This document shows, piece by piece, positions 1-7,979 of a stretch of DNA of 64,000 bases. The position numbers and the translations under genes are program-made. The notes under the pieces are model-generated. The model searched no databases. It was not told the origin of the DNA and saw only the letters and a program-made list of their open reading frames with translations. Origin of the DNA: Imbroritus primus (lineage in GTDB: Bacteria > Pseudomonadota > Gammaproteobacteria > Burkholderiales > Burkholderiaceae); NCBI GenBank assembly GCA_000272025.2, contig AKCV02000004.1, forward strand, positions 62,001 through 126,000, given 5' to 3'. Numbering within the stretch: the stretch's first letter is position 1; each line of letters starts with the position of its first letter.

Positions 1-68
1 CAGTGATCGCAGGCGACCGCACAGCCATAGCACGCGCGAATACATTGCTGGAGCGTTTCCGTTTGCAT
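1..68 (-). CDS. Four-helix-bundle copper-binding protein (Csp/DUF326 family), N-terminal fragment
   Basis: Only the first 22 codons lie in the window; the gene runs off the left edge. The fragment starts Met-Gln-Thr-Glu-Thr and carries Cys at residues 9, 13, 16 and 20, spaced C-x3-C-x2-C-x3-C. That is the pattern of the Cys-lined helices of Csp copper-storage proteins (DUF326), which bind Cu(I) through Cys pairs inside a four-helix bundle. The ATG is preceded by a very strong Shine-Dalgarno (AAGGAGG, 71-80 on the complement), which fixes the start. No signal peptide is visible, so a cytosolic Csp3-type protein is more likely than a Tat-exported Csp1, although the rest of the protein is missing. 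Family assignment rests on the Cys spacing alone. Confidence 0.7.
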   Translation of the reverse strand, partial: MQTETLQQCIRACYGCAVACDH

Positions 69-289
69 GGGTTCCTCCTTGCGAGCAGGTATGAAATCGA
101 TGCTCACTGACAAGCAAGTCCGGGACCGTCTTGCGGAATACCTCGACGGCGGCAATCCAGCGCAGCCCGCGTCGCGACAATCAGTGGAAGAAGAACGCGA
201 CGATGTAAAAAATGCCGGTAACAGATGCACCGGCCGCTACAACGCAGGCGTGCCGGACGCCTTGCGCCGGCTCGGCCTCTTCAACGGCA

Positions 290-317
290 GGCGGCCCGGT
301 TCACTGACCGGGCCGCC
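290..317. repeat. Perfect 11-bp inverted repeat (stem-loop) downstream of azoR
   Basis: GGCGGCCCGGT (290-300) and ACCGGGCCGCC (307-317) are separated by six bases. It lies about 45 bp past the azoR stop and upstream of the copper-protein gene on the same strand. The stem is long and GC-rich, but no T-tract follows on either strand, so it is a candidate transcript-end hairpin rather than a classic intrinsic terminator. Confidence 0.5.
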
Positions 318-359
318 GCACCTGAAGAACGAAGAACAGCCACCAGGGCTGCCCAAGGC

Positions 360-968
360 TCAAGCCGCCTGGAGTGTTTCCACCACGGAAAGGGCCTGGG
401 CCATGCCCGCCTGGGCCGACGCCTCGCCCAGTGCCAGACCTTCGGCGCGCACGACGGTGACATCGGTGATGCCGATGAAGGCCAGCATCTGTTTGACGTG
501 CGGCACCATGAAATCGGCTGCCGCAGCAGGACCGCTGCTGTAGATGCCGCCCGTCGCCGCCAGGATGATGGCGTGCTTGCCGGTCACCAGGCCCACGGGG
601 CCGTCGGCGGTGTAGCGGAACGTCCGGCCAGCCTGCAGGACGTAGTCGAACCACGTCTTGAGTTGTGCGGGTACGCCGAAGTTGTACATGCCGGTAGCGA
701 TGACCACGGTATCGGCCGCCTGCAATTCGTCGATCAGGGCCGTGACCCGATCCGCCTGGGCTTGCTGCTCGGCGGATCGGCCATCCGCTGCCGAGAACAA
801 CGCACCCAGCAGGGCGCCATCCAGCGGCGGCAACGGGTCGGCACCCACATCGCGTGTGGCGACGACGTGCCCGGCGGCCTGCACCTGCGCTTTCAGGCGT
901 GCCGCCAGTTGACCGGAAGCCGAAGCTTCGCCACGCACACTGCTCTCAATAAACAAATACTTTGACAT
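360..968 (-). CDS. azoR: FMN-dependent NADH-azoreductase
   Basis: About 202 residues, the usual AzoR length. These cytosolic flavodoxin-fold homodimers use FMN and NADH to reduce azo bonds and quinones, the latter probably the physiological role in thiol/quinone stress. The N-terminus (KYLFIESSVRGEASAS) is the phosphate-binding loop that follows the first strand. The FMN-contacting segment P-M-Y-N-F-G-V-P appears here as G-M-Y-N-F-G-V-P near residue 95, followed by LKTWFDYV, typical of the family. The ATG at 968 has GGAG seven bases upstream. A longer in-frame start at 1037 exists but has no comparable site and would add an unusual N-terminus. The gene is alone on its strand. Confidence 0.9.
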   Translation of the reverse strand: MSKYLFIESSVRGEASASGQLAARLKAQVQAAGHVVATRDVGADPLPPLDGALLGALFSAADGRSAEQQAQADRVTALIDELQAADTVVIATGMYNFGVPAQLKTWFDYVLQAGRTFRYTADGPVGLVTGKHAIILAATGGIYSSGPAAAADFMVPHVKQMLAFIGITDVTVVRAEGLALGEASAQAGMAQALSVVETLQAA

Positions 969-1002
969 TTCGATCTCCATCTGAATCAGCTTGTATGGTT
1001 GA

Positions 1003-1053
1003 ACTATAGGGTTTCGCCATCCATGCTGGTTGGGCATCGATTGAATTAATTCA
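1003..1053 (-). promoter_or_regulatory. Possible azoR promoter region with AT-rich palindrome
   Basis: An AT-rich island upstream of azoR holds the perfect 12-bp palindrome TGAATTAATTCA (1042-1053). On the azoR strand there is a -10-like TATAGT (1008-1003), about 35 bp before the start codon. No good -35 hexamer lies 16-18 bp upstream of it. Quinone- and azo-responsive regulators (MarR/LysR types) often bind such palindromes. Assignment is by position only. Confidence 0.3.
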
Positions 1054-1257
1054 TCAAATTATTTGACTATCTGTGCAGCCGCGGAGGCACGGCCGTGCGG
1101 ACACTGGCGCTCGCGCCGTGCACGGTGGGTGGGATCGGACGTCTCACCGCATGCCCTTGGCAGCACCTTTACCGCGAATACGCGGTGGCGACATCTCCGG
1201 CCCGATGCGTGGATATGAGACAAGTGAATTGCCAGGCGTACGCGTGCAGCGTGCACG

Positions 1258-1875
1258 CTACCGGTGACCGGAAGCCTCGTCCGCCCCGGCATCGCGATCC
1301 CATGACAGCTGCCCGTGGCTCGCCTCGGTCATGCGGTGCATGAAGTCGGCAACGTCCCCCTCGGGTAGCGCGAATTCGAACTCAACCACGCCACCATGGG
1401 CAACACGCAACAGTTCAGCGCCCGCCGCTTCGAGGCTGCGACGCAAGACGCCTTCGAACGCGTATGGCACGCTGCAACCCACCGTACGCTTGCGCACCAG
1501 GAGCACTTTGTCGGCCTCCAGCAGCGCCTGTGCAACGGTATCGGTATAGGCGCGCACCAGGCCGCCCGCGCCCAGCTTCACGCCGCCGAAGTAGCGCACC
1601 ACCGTCGCGAGCACGCCTTCGAGATCATGATGGCGCAGCACATCGAGCATTGGCCTCCCCGCCGTTCCGCTCGGCTCGCCATCGTCGACTGCCGCCGATT
1701 CACCGCCTGCCATCAAGGCCCAGCACACATGCGCCGCGCCAGGGTGGGCCGCGCGCAAGGCGCTCACACGCTGCAAGGCAGCCACACGACCAGCCACCGG
1801 TTCGACACAGCCGATGAACCGGCTCTTGCGGATCTGCAGATCGCTATGCGCAGGCGCGGCAAGGGTCAGAGGCAT
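1258..1875 (-). CDS. yigZ: YigZ/IMPACT family protein (UPF0029)
   Basis: 205 residues, matching the two-domain YigZ architecture. The N-terminal IMPACT/UPF0029 domain (about residues 10-120) contains the conserved signature region DDGEPSGTAGRPMLDVL, then VVRYFGGVKLGAGGLVRAY. A smaller C-terminal ferredoxin-like domain (DUF1949, about 135-195) follows. Bacterial members are soluble and their role is poorly defined; relatives interact with translation factors or bind nucleic acid. It starts 15 bp past the end of the upstream gene on the same strand, suggesting co-transcription. Family identity is secure; function is not. Confidence 0.9.
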   Translation of the reverse strand: MPLTLAAPAHSDLQIRKSRFIGCVEPVAGRVAALQRVSALRAAHPGAAHVCWALMAGGESAAVDDGEPSGTAGRPMLDVLRHHDLEGVLATVVRYFGGVKLGAGGLVRAYTDTVAQALLEADKVLLVRKRTVGCSVPYAFEGVLRRSLEAAGAELLRVAHGGVVEFEFALPEGDVADFMHRMTEASHGQLSWDRDAGADEASGHR

Positions 1876-1890
1876 GCCGTCGCTTGCCGC

Positions 1891-2451
1891 TTATCGTGCA
1901 GAGCAGAAACGCGACGCCAGCTGGGCCAGGGCGCCATTCTCCGTGACGGGCCGCGCCTTGCCACCCGGGTAGCGGAACGTCATCAGCGGCTTGCCGGCCG
2001 CATAGCGCTTGCCGAACAGCGACTGCTCGAAGACGGCATAGGTTGACGACAGGCAGTCGAACACCACGCGCTTGAGCGACGAACGGATGGTCTCGCCGTG
2101 CGCGGTGCGTATCACGCCATCGTCACCGGCCGCCGATGGCAGATTGCGCATCAGGACCAGTCCCAGCTTGGTGCCATCGTGGACGACCGACTGGCGATCG
2201 AGATAGAGCACACGCCCGGTCGGACCCATCCACGACATCCAACGTTCAGGGTTGGGATTACCCGTGGCAGCCGGCGCCACCAGTTCGCACCCTGACTGCG
2301 CACGCCCCAGGAACGCCACGCCGCCATCTGGCGTGTGGCACAGAGACAATGCAGAACGCGGCGTCGCGGCGGTATCGGCCGCCATTGCGGGGCTGGCAAG
2401 CCCTCCTGCCGACAAGACAACACAGCAAACAACACGACGGACAGAGAACAT
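1891..2451 (-). CDS. Secreted protein resembling surface-adhesin protein E
   Basis: 186 residues from the ATG at 2451, chosen because GGAG lies seven bases upstream and it directly opens a signal peptide (MFSVRRVVCCVVLSAGG...AMA-A, cleavage near residue 25). The mature part has the layout of the small Adhesin_E-type family common in Burkholderiales: a Trp-rich start (ERWMSWMGPTGRVLYLDRQSV), a central S-L-K-R-V-V-F-D-C segment and a C-terminal Cys close to the end (ASRFC), probably disulfide-bonded to the earlier Cys. Periplasmic or surface location is likely; binding function is unproven. Family call is by pattern, moderate certainty. Confidence 0.55.
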   Translation of the reverse strand: MFSVRRVVCCVVLSAGGLASPAMAADTAATPRSALSLCHTPDGGVAFLGRAQSGCELVAPAATGNPNPERWMSWMGPTGRVLYLDRQSVVHDGTKLGLVLMRNLPSAAGDDGVIRTAHGETIRSSLKRVVFDCLSSTYAVFEQSLFGKRYAAGKPLMTFRYPGGKARPVTENGALAQLASRFCSAR

Positions 2452-2626
2452 GGCGGGACTCCGGCAACATGGCAATATGGGACGATGACGGCACGCTGAG
2501 GCCATCGCATGAACGCCATTTTAACGGCAAGCGCAAATCACACCTGCATCCGGCCCCGGCAATGCGCATGAATTGGGTGCACAATACCGCCTTCGCCGCT
2601 CGAGTCTGCCTCCCGTTCACCGCTTC

Positions 2627-3379
2627 ATGACTGTCGTTTCCTTTATCGCCGATGTTGTGCTGGGCGCGGCCCTTGGCGTGATGGGCGGTCTCTTTGGCAT
2701 CGGTGGCGGCGTGATCGCCATCCCGGTCCTGGGCCTGGTGTTCGGCATGAATCAACCCCTGGCGCAGGGTACGGCACTGGTCATGGTCGCGCCCAACGTG
2801 ATCGTCGGTTTCTGGCAGTATCACCGGCGCAACCACCTGGACATGCGCATGGTCGCGCTCCTCTGCCTGTCAGCCATCCTGTTCACGTATCTGGGCGCCC
2901 GCATGGCCACGGTGGTCGATGCCGATGCGCTGCGCACCGCCTTTGCCTTTTTCCTGATCGCGCTTACCGCTTTCTTCGCGTGGCGGTTGCTGCGCGGCCG
3001 CGCCACGCGGGCGCGAGTCGTTCTGGCAAGGCCCTGGGCCATCGTGGTCGGCATGCTTGGCGGCCTGACCTCCGGCCTTTTCGGTGTCGGCGGGGGCGTC
3101 ATTGCCGCGCCAGCACTGACCGGCCTGTTCGGTGTGACACAAGCCGCCGCACAGGGTTTTTCGCTTGCCCTGGTGTCACCGGGAGCCCTCGTGGCATTGG
3201 GAACCTATGCCGCAGCCGACCTGGTCGACTGGCATACCGGTATTCCGCTGGCGCTGGGCGGCATACTCAGCATTCCGTGGGGTGTCGCGCTCGCCCATCG
3301 CCTGCCGGAGCGCAAACTGCGATTGCTGTTCTGCGGGCTGCTGCTCACCACGGCGCTGCTCATGCTGCAATCCCGCTGA
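2627..3379 (+). CDS. Sulfite exporter TauE/SafE family permease
   Basis: 250 residues with about eight hydrophobic helices in two homologous halves. Each half opens with the family motif: G-G-L-F-G-I-G-G-G-V-I near residue 22 and G-L-F-G-V-G-G-G-V-I-A-A-P near residue 150. This duplicated motif is diagnostic of the TauE/SafE (DUF81) inner-membrane permeases, which move sulfite, sulfonates or other small organic anions. Substrate cannot be told from sequence and no sulfur-metabolism genes are adjacent. The start at 2627 is preferred over an in-frame start 54 bp upstream because that extension is Arg-rich and not conserved in character. Confidence 0.85.
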   Translation: MTVVSFIADVVLGAALGVMGGLFGIGGGVIAIPVLGLVFGMNQPLAQGTALVMVAPNVIVGFWQYHRRNHLDMRMVALLCLSAILFTYLGARMATVVDADALRTAFAFFLIALTAFFAWRLLRGRATRARVVLARPWAIVVGMLGGLTSGLFGVGGGVIAAPALTGLFGVTQAAAQGFSLALVSPGALVALGTYAAADLVDWHTGIPLALGGILSIPWGVALAHRLPERKLRLLFCGLLLTTALLMLQSR

Positions 3380-3501
3380 CAGGTTATCCGCACAGCGGGA
3401 CTGGATATTGCTTGCCGAACCTGCAGGCAACGTTTTAAAGTCTTTGCAGCGGTCACGCGCTGCATCCTAAACAACAAATAACGAAAACCAGGAAGGTCAC
3501 T

Positions 3502-4071
3502 ATGTTCGCCCAACGTCCCGCCCAGTTGCGCCACTGGCTCGCCGCCGCCGTGCTCGGCGCTACAGCCACCGCCGCGCAGGCGGATCCATTCGTCCTCGTA
3601 CCGGCCGTACAGGTCCTGGTCGGCCGCGATGCCGGCAAGGATATCGACAAGACGGAACTGAACCTGATCTGGGATACCGGCTGGAAATGGGGCAACCCGC
3701 AAGGCTGGCAACTGAATCTCGATGTGGAGCTGGCGCTGGCGCACTGGAATGCCAAGAGCGGCACCAATCGCCGCAACCTCTTCGAGGCCGGTGTTTCACC
3801 GATGTTCCGACTGGAGTATCGCGGTTGGAGCGTAGTGCCCTACCTTGAGGCCGGTATCGGCGTACGCGGTCTCTCGCACACCAGTGTGTCGGACGAGCAT
3901 CGCTTCAGCACCGCCTTCCAGTTTGCCGACACGATCGGGGTCGGCGTTTCCATGGGCGACCGGCAGCAGTTCGCGCTCGGCTATCGCTTCCAGCACATCT
4001 CCAACGCCAACATCAAGCGGCCGAATCCCGGCGTCGACTTCAGCCAGGTGTACCTGCGCTACCGTTTCTGA
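3502..4071 (+). CDS. pagL: Lipid A 3-O-deacylase PagL
   Basis: 189 residues: a signal peptide (cleavage near AQA-D, residue 27), then an eight-strand outer-membrane beta-barrel ending in aromatic F. PagL removes the 3-O acyl chain of lipid A in the outer membrane. The catalytic His and Ser are visible in Q-H-I-S-N-A-N (H165, S167), followed by the family's P-N-P-G. The third catalytic position, Glu twelve residues after Ser in the Pseudomonas enzyme, aligns with Asp179 here (see findings). Start has AGGAAGG eight to ten bases upstream. Monocistronic, with a 120-bp leader. Confidence 0.85.
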   Translation: MFAQRPAQLRHWLAAAVLGATATAAQADPFVLVPAVQVLVGRDAGKDIDKTELNLIWDTGWKWGNPQGWQLNLDVELALAHWNAKSGTNRRNLFEAGVSPMFRLEYRGWSVVPYLEAGIGVRGLSHTSVSDEHRFSTAFQFADTIGVGVSMGDRQQFALGYRFQHISNANIKRPNPGVDFSQVYLRYRF

Positions 4072-4102
4072 ATACGTCAGTACGCGGGAACGACAGGCGG
4101 CG

Positions 4103-5398
4103 TCATTCCGCCTGTTGCAACATCGCGAAGGCATCATAGGTCGCGCAGCAACCCTTGCCCTTGCGCTTGGCCGCATACATGGCGATGTCCGCACAGCGGA
4201 GTAGCGACTGCGCATCGGTGGCATGATTTGGAAACAGTGCAATCCCGGCACTCGCCTCGAGCCGCACGCTACCGCTACCGATCACGATCGGCTGTGCCAG
4301 CTCGTCAAGCAAACGGTCCACCGTCTGCTCGACTGCCACGCGGGACTCGCAGCGTGTCAGTACCAGCACGAATTCATCGCCACCCACGCGCGCCACGGTA
4401 TCGTGTCCGCGCATGGAAATCCGCAGCCGCTTGGCGGCGACCTGCAGCACCACATCGCCAACGCCATGGCCATGGCTGTCGTTGATGCTCTTGAAATTGT
4501 CGAGATCAATGAAGACAACCGCCACCGTCTCGCGTGAACGACGCGCGGCGTTCAGCGCAACGAACAGCCGGTCCTGCAGCAGACGCTGGTTGGGCAAGTC
4601 TGTCAACACATCGTGGAGGGACAGATGCCGCGCCTGCTCCTGTTCGCGCCGACGGGCAGTAATATCGAGATGCGTGCCAGCCGCGCGCGTCGCCTCGCCT
4701 GTCGCGCTACGCGCCACGACGCGGCCCTGACCCAATACCCAGCGCCAGTCGCCTGCGCGGGTCCGCATGCGATACTCGGCTTCGAAACGGTCGGTTTCGC
4801 CGCGCACATGTGCCTCGAAAGCCTTGGAGACACGCCCGATATCGCCAGGATGGACAAGATCACGCCACGCCCCCAGCTTGGCCGGCAGCTCATCCGGCTC
4901 GTAACCAAGCATGGTGTACCACTGGCGGTTGAGCACCATCGCTCCCGTCCGCAGGTCGCAGTCCCACGCACCCAGGCCCGCGCTTTCCAGCACGAGCGTC
5001 AGGCGCTGCTCGGCCTGACGCAAGGTCAGTAATTCTTCATGACGGGCACTGATATCCTGGAATTGCAGGATGCGCGCGGCTGGCGCATCATTGGCATCCA
5101 GCAGGACGCAGGTTACTTGCACCCAGACCGGGTGACCAAGGCGATGACGCCAGCAGGTAACAAGGGAAACACCGGGCAACAGGCCGGCCATGGAGGGGTC
5201 GGGAGGCGCATCCTGGTGGTGGTCGTCCGGGCATGCCAGACAACGCAGGGACAGGCCGACGAGCTCGGATTCATCGTAGCCGAGCATCGCGCAACCAGCC
5301 GGATTGACGAAACACAAGGTACCGTCGAGCGCCAGCCCGGCAATGCCTGCGGGCAACTGCCGATATATCGCTTCATACCAGGACTGCTTTTGCTTCAT
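4103..5398 (-). CDS. PAS-domain diguanylate cyclase (GGDEF)
   Basis: 431 residues. Two PAS/PAC sensor modules (about residues 10-125 and 135-255; the second has a typical PAC end, W-R-W-V-L-G-Q-G-R...A-A-G-T-H-L-D-I-T) precede a GGDEF domain (about 270-425). The catalytic motif is intact (R-V-G-G-D-E-F). An inhibitory I-site R-G-H-D lies exactly five residues before GGDEF, so product-feedback-inhibited c-di-GMP synthesis is expected. There are no membrane segments, so it is cytosolic. C-di-GMP synthesis near a flagellar region fits motility/biofilm switching, but no direct link is shown. The ATG at 5398 is used; an in-frame TTG at 5464 would add 22 residues. Confidence 0.88.
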   Translation of the reverse strand: MKQKQSWYEAIYRQLPAGIAGLALDGTLCFVNPAGCAMLGYDESELVGLSLRCLACPDDHHQDAPPDPSMAGLLPGVSLVTCWRHRLGHPVWVQVTCVLLDANDAPAARILQFQDISARHEELLTLRQAEQRLTLVLESAGLGAWDCDLRTGAMVLNRQWYTMLGYEPDELPAKLGAWRDLVHPGDIGRVSKAFEAHVRGETDRFEAEYRMRTRAGDWRWVLGQGRVVARSATGEATRAAGTHLDITARRREQEQARHLSLHDVLTDLPNQRLLQDRLFVALNAARRSRETVAVVFIDLDNFKSINDSHGHGVGDVVLQVAAKRLRISMRGHDTVARVGGDEFVLVLTRCESRVAVEQTVDRLLDELAQPIVIGSGSVRLEASAGIALFPNHATDAQSLLRCADIAMYAAKRKGKGCCATYDAFAMLQQAE

Positions 5399-5537
5399 GC
5401 GACCCGCCAGCCCGAATCCCGCGCGGTTACCCGCGCCCCCAAGGTGCCGTGACCTTAGCGCCAAACTATGACGCTGGCACAGTCAATATGTCGTATCTAT
5501 TTCCTAAATCGATGCAAAGATGATCTAAGAAAAATTA

Positions 5538-5555
5538 ATCTCTTAATTAAGAGAT
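5538..5555. promoter_or_regulatory. 18-bp perfect AT-rich palindrome upstream of the diguanylate cyclase
   Basis: ATCTCTTAATTAAGAGAT is self-complementary over all 18 bases and sits in a low-GC island (about 5500-5600) between the porin-like gene and the cyclase, both on the minus strand. It could be an operator for a dimeric repressor controlling the cyclase. A short T-rich stretch follows on the minus strand, so a weak transcript-end hairpin for the upstream gene is also possible. Confidence 0.4.
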
Positions 5556-5594
5556 ATTTAATGTACCGATCATACCACCGTACTGGGAAATTTC

Positions 5595-6854
5595 TTACCA
5601 CTGACGCTGCAATCGCACACCAAATGACGTTCCCGGGCCCATCACCATAGCGTCGCCCGACAAGGCGGAAAAATTGATGGGATTAAGCGGATCGGACAAG
5701 CGGCTGTAGCTATAGTAGGCGTGAATCGAACCGTCACCCTGCGTCTTCCCGAAGGTCCAGCTCGGCGCAACGGTGAAGGTGGTGCGGTTGGCCGAGGCCG
5801 CTTCTGCTGCCAGCCGGTCGTGCGCCACCTGCAGGGCCACCTGGAACACTCGATCCAGTGCAAACACCGGACGTGCACTGAGCGATACCCAGCGCGCCTC
5901 GCCATCATTGGAGCGGTCGACCTGCATGGCAGCGCCGAGCGTACCTGACAAACCCGCCGGAAATTTCCAGTCAAGCGTATCGGCAACCCGCCAACGTTCC
6001 AGCGATGTCGCATCCTGCCAATCCTGCAGCGGTCCAGGCAGGCCACCGCCACCCCGCTGGATGGCCAGGCGATTGGTCGCGGCCAGCACGTCTTCCTGGC
6101 GGTGCATGGCCGACAGCCACCAGCCACGCGGAGTCGGTTCGGCCAATCCTTCTTCCACCACTCCGCCAATCCGCGTCATGCCGAGTTGCAGCGTCCCGCC
6201 GGTATTGGCAGGAATATCGACGATGCGGAAATGATGGTAGGCCGGCACGATACCCAACGTGGTATTGGCCGCTTCCGCATAGGTGTAGTTAAAGCGCAGC
6301 GGACCGAACAGGTGCATGCGCTCCAGGCCCGCGCTCATGGCCGGAATGCCGCCCGGTTGCTCGCCCGTGCTGGGCATGTGCGCCACCGCCGGACGACGGC
6401 CAGCCCACAGCGTGCCGCCATTGAACAGGTCCAGGCCCGAGACCTCGCCGTATAGCTGCGGCAGGGCCACGGCCGGATCCACCGGCACTGCTGCGCCGTC
6501 GTGGGCAGCAGCGGGCGCATGTCCCTCCGCCACCACGCGCACGGTCACGCCATCGTCGAGCTCCACCAGACGCCGCTCCATGCGGGCCGAGCCTGACGCC
6601 GGCGCATTCGCGCATCCGCCGGGCCGCGCGCATAGTCCGTATACCGAATGGATCCGCTGCGTGCGCGCCGAACGTGCAATGGCCTGGGCAATCGCGCTAT
6701 CGGGCTCCGGCACATGCCAATCCGCTTCCGCCTCCGGCACCTCGATGCCAGACAGCGCGCATCCCCCGGTCACCGAGATGGCACCGAGACAGAACGAGAC
6801 AATCCACGGGAAGGCAACACGCTGGCGGAATCCGCCTTTGACGACCACAGACAT
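5595..6854 (-). CDS. Putative outer-membrane beta-barrel protein, carbohydrate-porin-like
   Basis: About 419 residues from the ATG at 6854; an in-frame GTG at 6905 would add 17. An N-terminal hydrophobic segment ends in V-T-G-G-C-A, which could be a signal peptide or a non-ideal lipobox. The second half alternates short amphipathic strands, typical of a barrel (TFTVAPSWTFG, IHAYYSYSRLS), and ends in an aromatic (Q-R-Q-W). The F-x-Y-T-Y-A-E-A-A and final strand pattern recall LamB-like porins, but the resemblance is weak and the N-terminal 150 residues look unrelated. No sugar-uptake genes are adjacent. Treat as a hypothetical envelope protein. Confidence 0.45.
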   Translation of the reverse strand: MSVVVKGGFRQRVAFPWIVSFCLGAISVTGGCALSGIEVPEAEADWHVPEPDSAIAQAIARSARTQRIHSVYGLCARPGGCANAPASGSARMERRLVELDDGVTVRVVAEGHAPAAAHDGAAVPVDPAVALPQLYGEVSGLDLFNGGTLWAGRRPAVAHMPSTGEQPGGIPAMSAGLERMHLFGPLRFNYTYAEAANTTLGIVPAYHHFRIVDIPANTGGTLQLGMTRIGGVVEEGLAEPTPRGWWLSAMHRQEDVLAATNRLAIQRGGGGLPGPLQDWQDATSLERWRVADTLDWKFPAGLSGTLGAAMQVDRSNDGEARWVSLSARPVFALDRVFQVALQVAHDRLAAEAASANRTTFTVAPSWTFGKTQGDGSIHAYYSYSRLSDPLNPINFSALSGDAMVMGPGTSFGVRLQRQW

Positions 6855-6972
6855 GCAACATGCACCACTGACGACCAGCAACAGTCCGTCAGTATCGACA
6901 TCCACCCATGACAGTGCAATCGCCGTTACAAATTCCCGCTGGCGCCATCCGGGCGGGCACAGCTAGCTGTGC

Positions 6973-7884
6973 TTACAGGCGCGCCGACGGTGACTGATCG
7001 AGCAGCGCCCGGAACGCGGTCGCGGCCGGTGACAGCGGGCGGTCCTTCAACTGCAGCACGAACAGCGGTCGTGACACGCTCTCGTCCTTGCGATAGGGCA
7101 CACGCATGATGCGCTTGAGCGCGATCAGATCGGCCACCATCATCGCCGGCAGCAGCGCAATTCCTGCGCCCTCCGCCACCACACGCGCAATGGCCGCATT
7201 GCTGCCGATCTCCACCGTATGGCGCGGCGTCACGCCATGCTCCCGAAGAAACCGGTCCGCCACCTCGCGCGTTCCCGAGCCCGGCTCGCGCAACAACCAC
7301 ACATTGGCGCTCAGATCGGCGGGAGCCACGCGCCGGCGCGCCACGAGCTCCGATCCGGCCGCGGCTACCAGCAGCAAGGCATCGTCATGCCAATGTGTCG
7401 ACGCAATGCGCGGATCCTCAACCGAACCTTCCACCACGGCGAGATCGAGATGGCAGTCGAGCAAGGCCTGGCTGATGGTATGTGTGTTGCCGATCCGGAG
7501 ATCAGGCGGCACCTCCGGAAAGCGGCGCATGAAAGCTGACAGGTAACGCGGCAACCAGAAACCGCCGACCGTCGTACTCGCGCCGATGGTCAGCGAACCA
7601 CGCTGCAATCCAACGCGGGCCCGCACGTCTTCGAGCGCCACGCGCTCCAGCGCAAAGATGCTGCGTGCATGCTCGTGCAGCGCACGGCCCGCCTCGGTGA
7701 GGTGCACGCCACGCACCGGCCGCGCGCCGCGTTCGATGAGCGCGAGGTCGAGTTGCCGCTCGAGTTCCCGTACCGCCTTGGATACCGCCGGCTGGCTGAT
7801 GAACAGCATCTCGGCGGCCTTGGAGAAGCTTTGGGTCTCGACCACCGTATAGAAGATGCGCAGCAGGTGCAGATTGAGTGCCAT
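6973..7884 (-). CDS. LysR-family transcriptional regulator (CysL/YeiE-like)
   Basis: 303 residues. The N-terminal winged helix-turn-helix (LHLLRIFYTVVETQSFSKAAEMLFISQPAVSKAVRELE, about residues 5-43) is a textbook LysR reader. An effector-binding type-2 periplasmic fold follows (about 92-300). It is transcribed divergently from a YeiH-type transporter, with 95 bp between the start codons, the arrangement seen for YeiE-YeiH and CysL-type regulators. It probably controls that transporter and its own expression. GAGG lies just upstream of the ATG. Ligand unknown. Confidence 0.85.
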   Translation of the reverse strand: MALNLHLLRIFYTVVETQSFSKAAEMLFISQPAVSKAVRELERQLDLALIERGARPVRGVHLTEAGRALHEHARSIFALERVALEDVRARVGLQRGSLTIGASTTVGGFWLPRYLSAFMRRFPEVPPDLRIGNTHTISQALLDCHLDLAVVEGSVEDPRIASTHWHDDALLLVAAAGSELVARRRVAPADLSANVWLLREPGSGTREVADRFLREHGVTPRHTVEIGSNAAIARVVAEGAGIALLPAMMVADLIALKRIMRVPYRKDESVSRPLFVLQLKDRPLSPAATAFRALLDQSPSARL

Positions 7885-7979
7885 AACCTCAACTCATGGA
7901 AATGGTAAAAAGATGTATTGGATATATAGCACGGCCCTTCCTAGACTGGCAGCAATTCCACTCTCTTTTGCTGCTGTCC

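Noticed and set aside
181-300. Minus-strand hydrophobic 39-codon stretch (ends V-T-G-I-F-Y-I-V-A-F-F-F-H-stop) after azoR
   Set aside because: It looks like a membrane helix, but the frame has a stop just upstream and no ATG, GTG or TTG start, so it cannot be supported as a gene; it could be a remnant.
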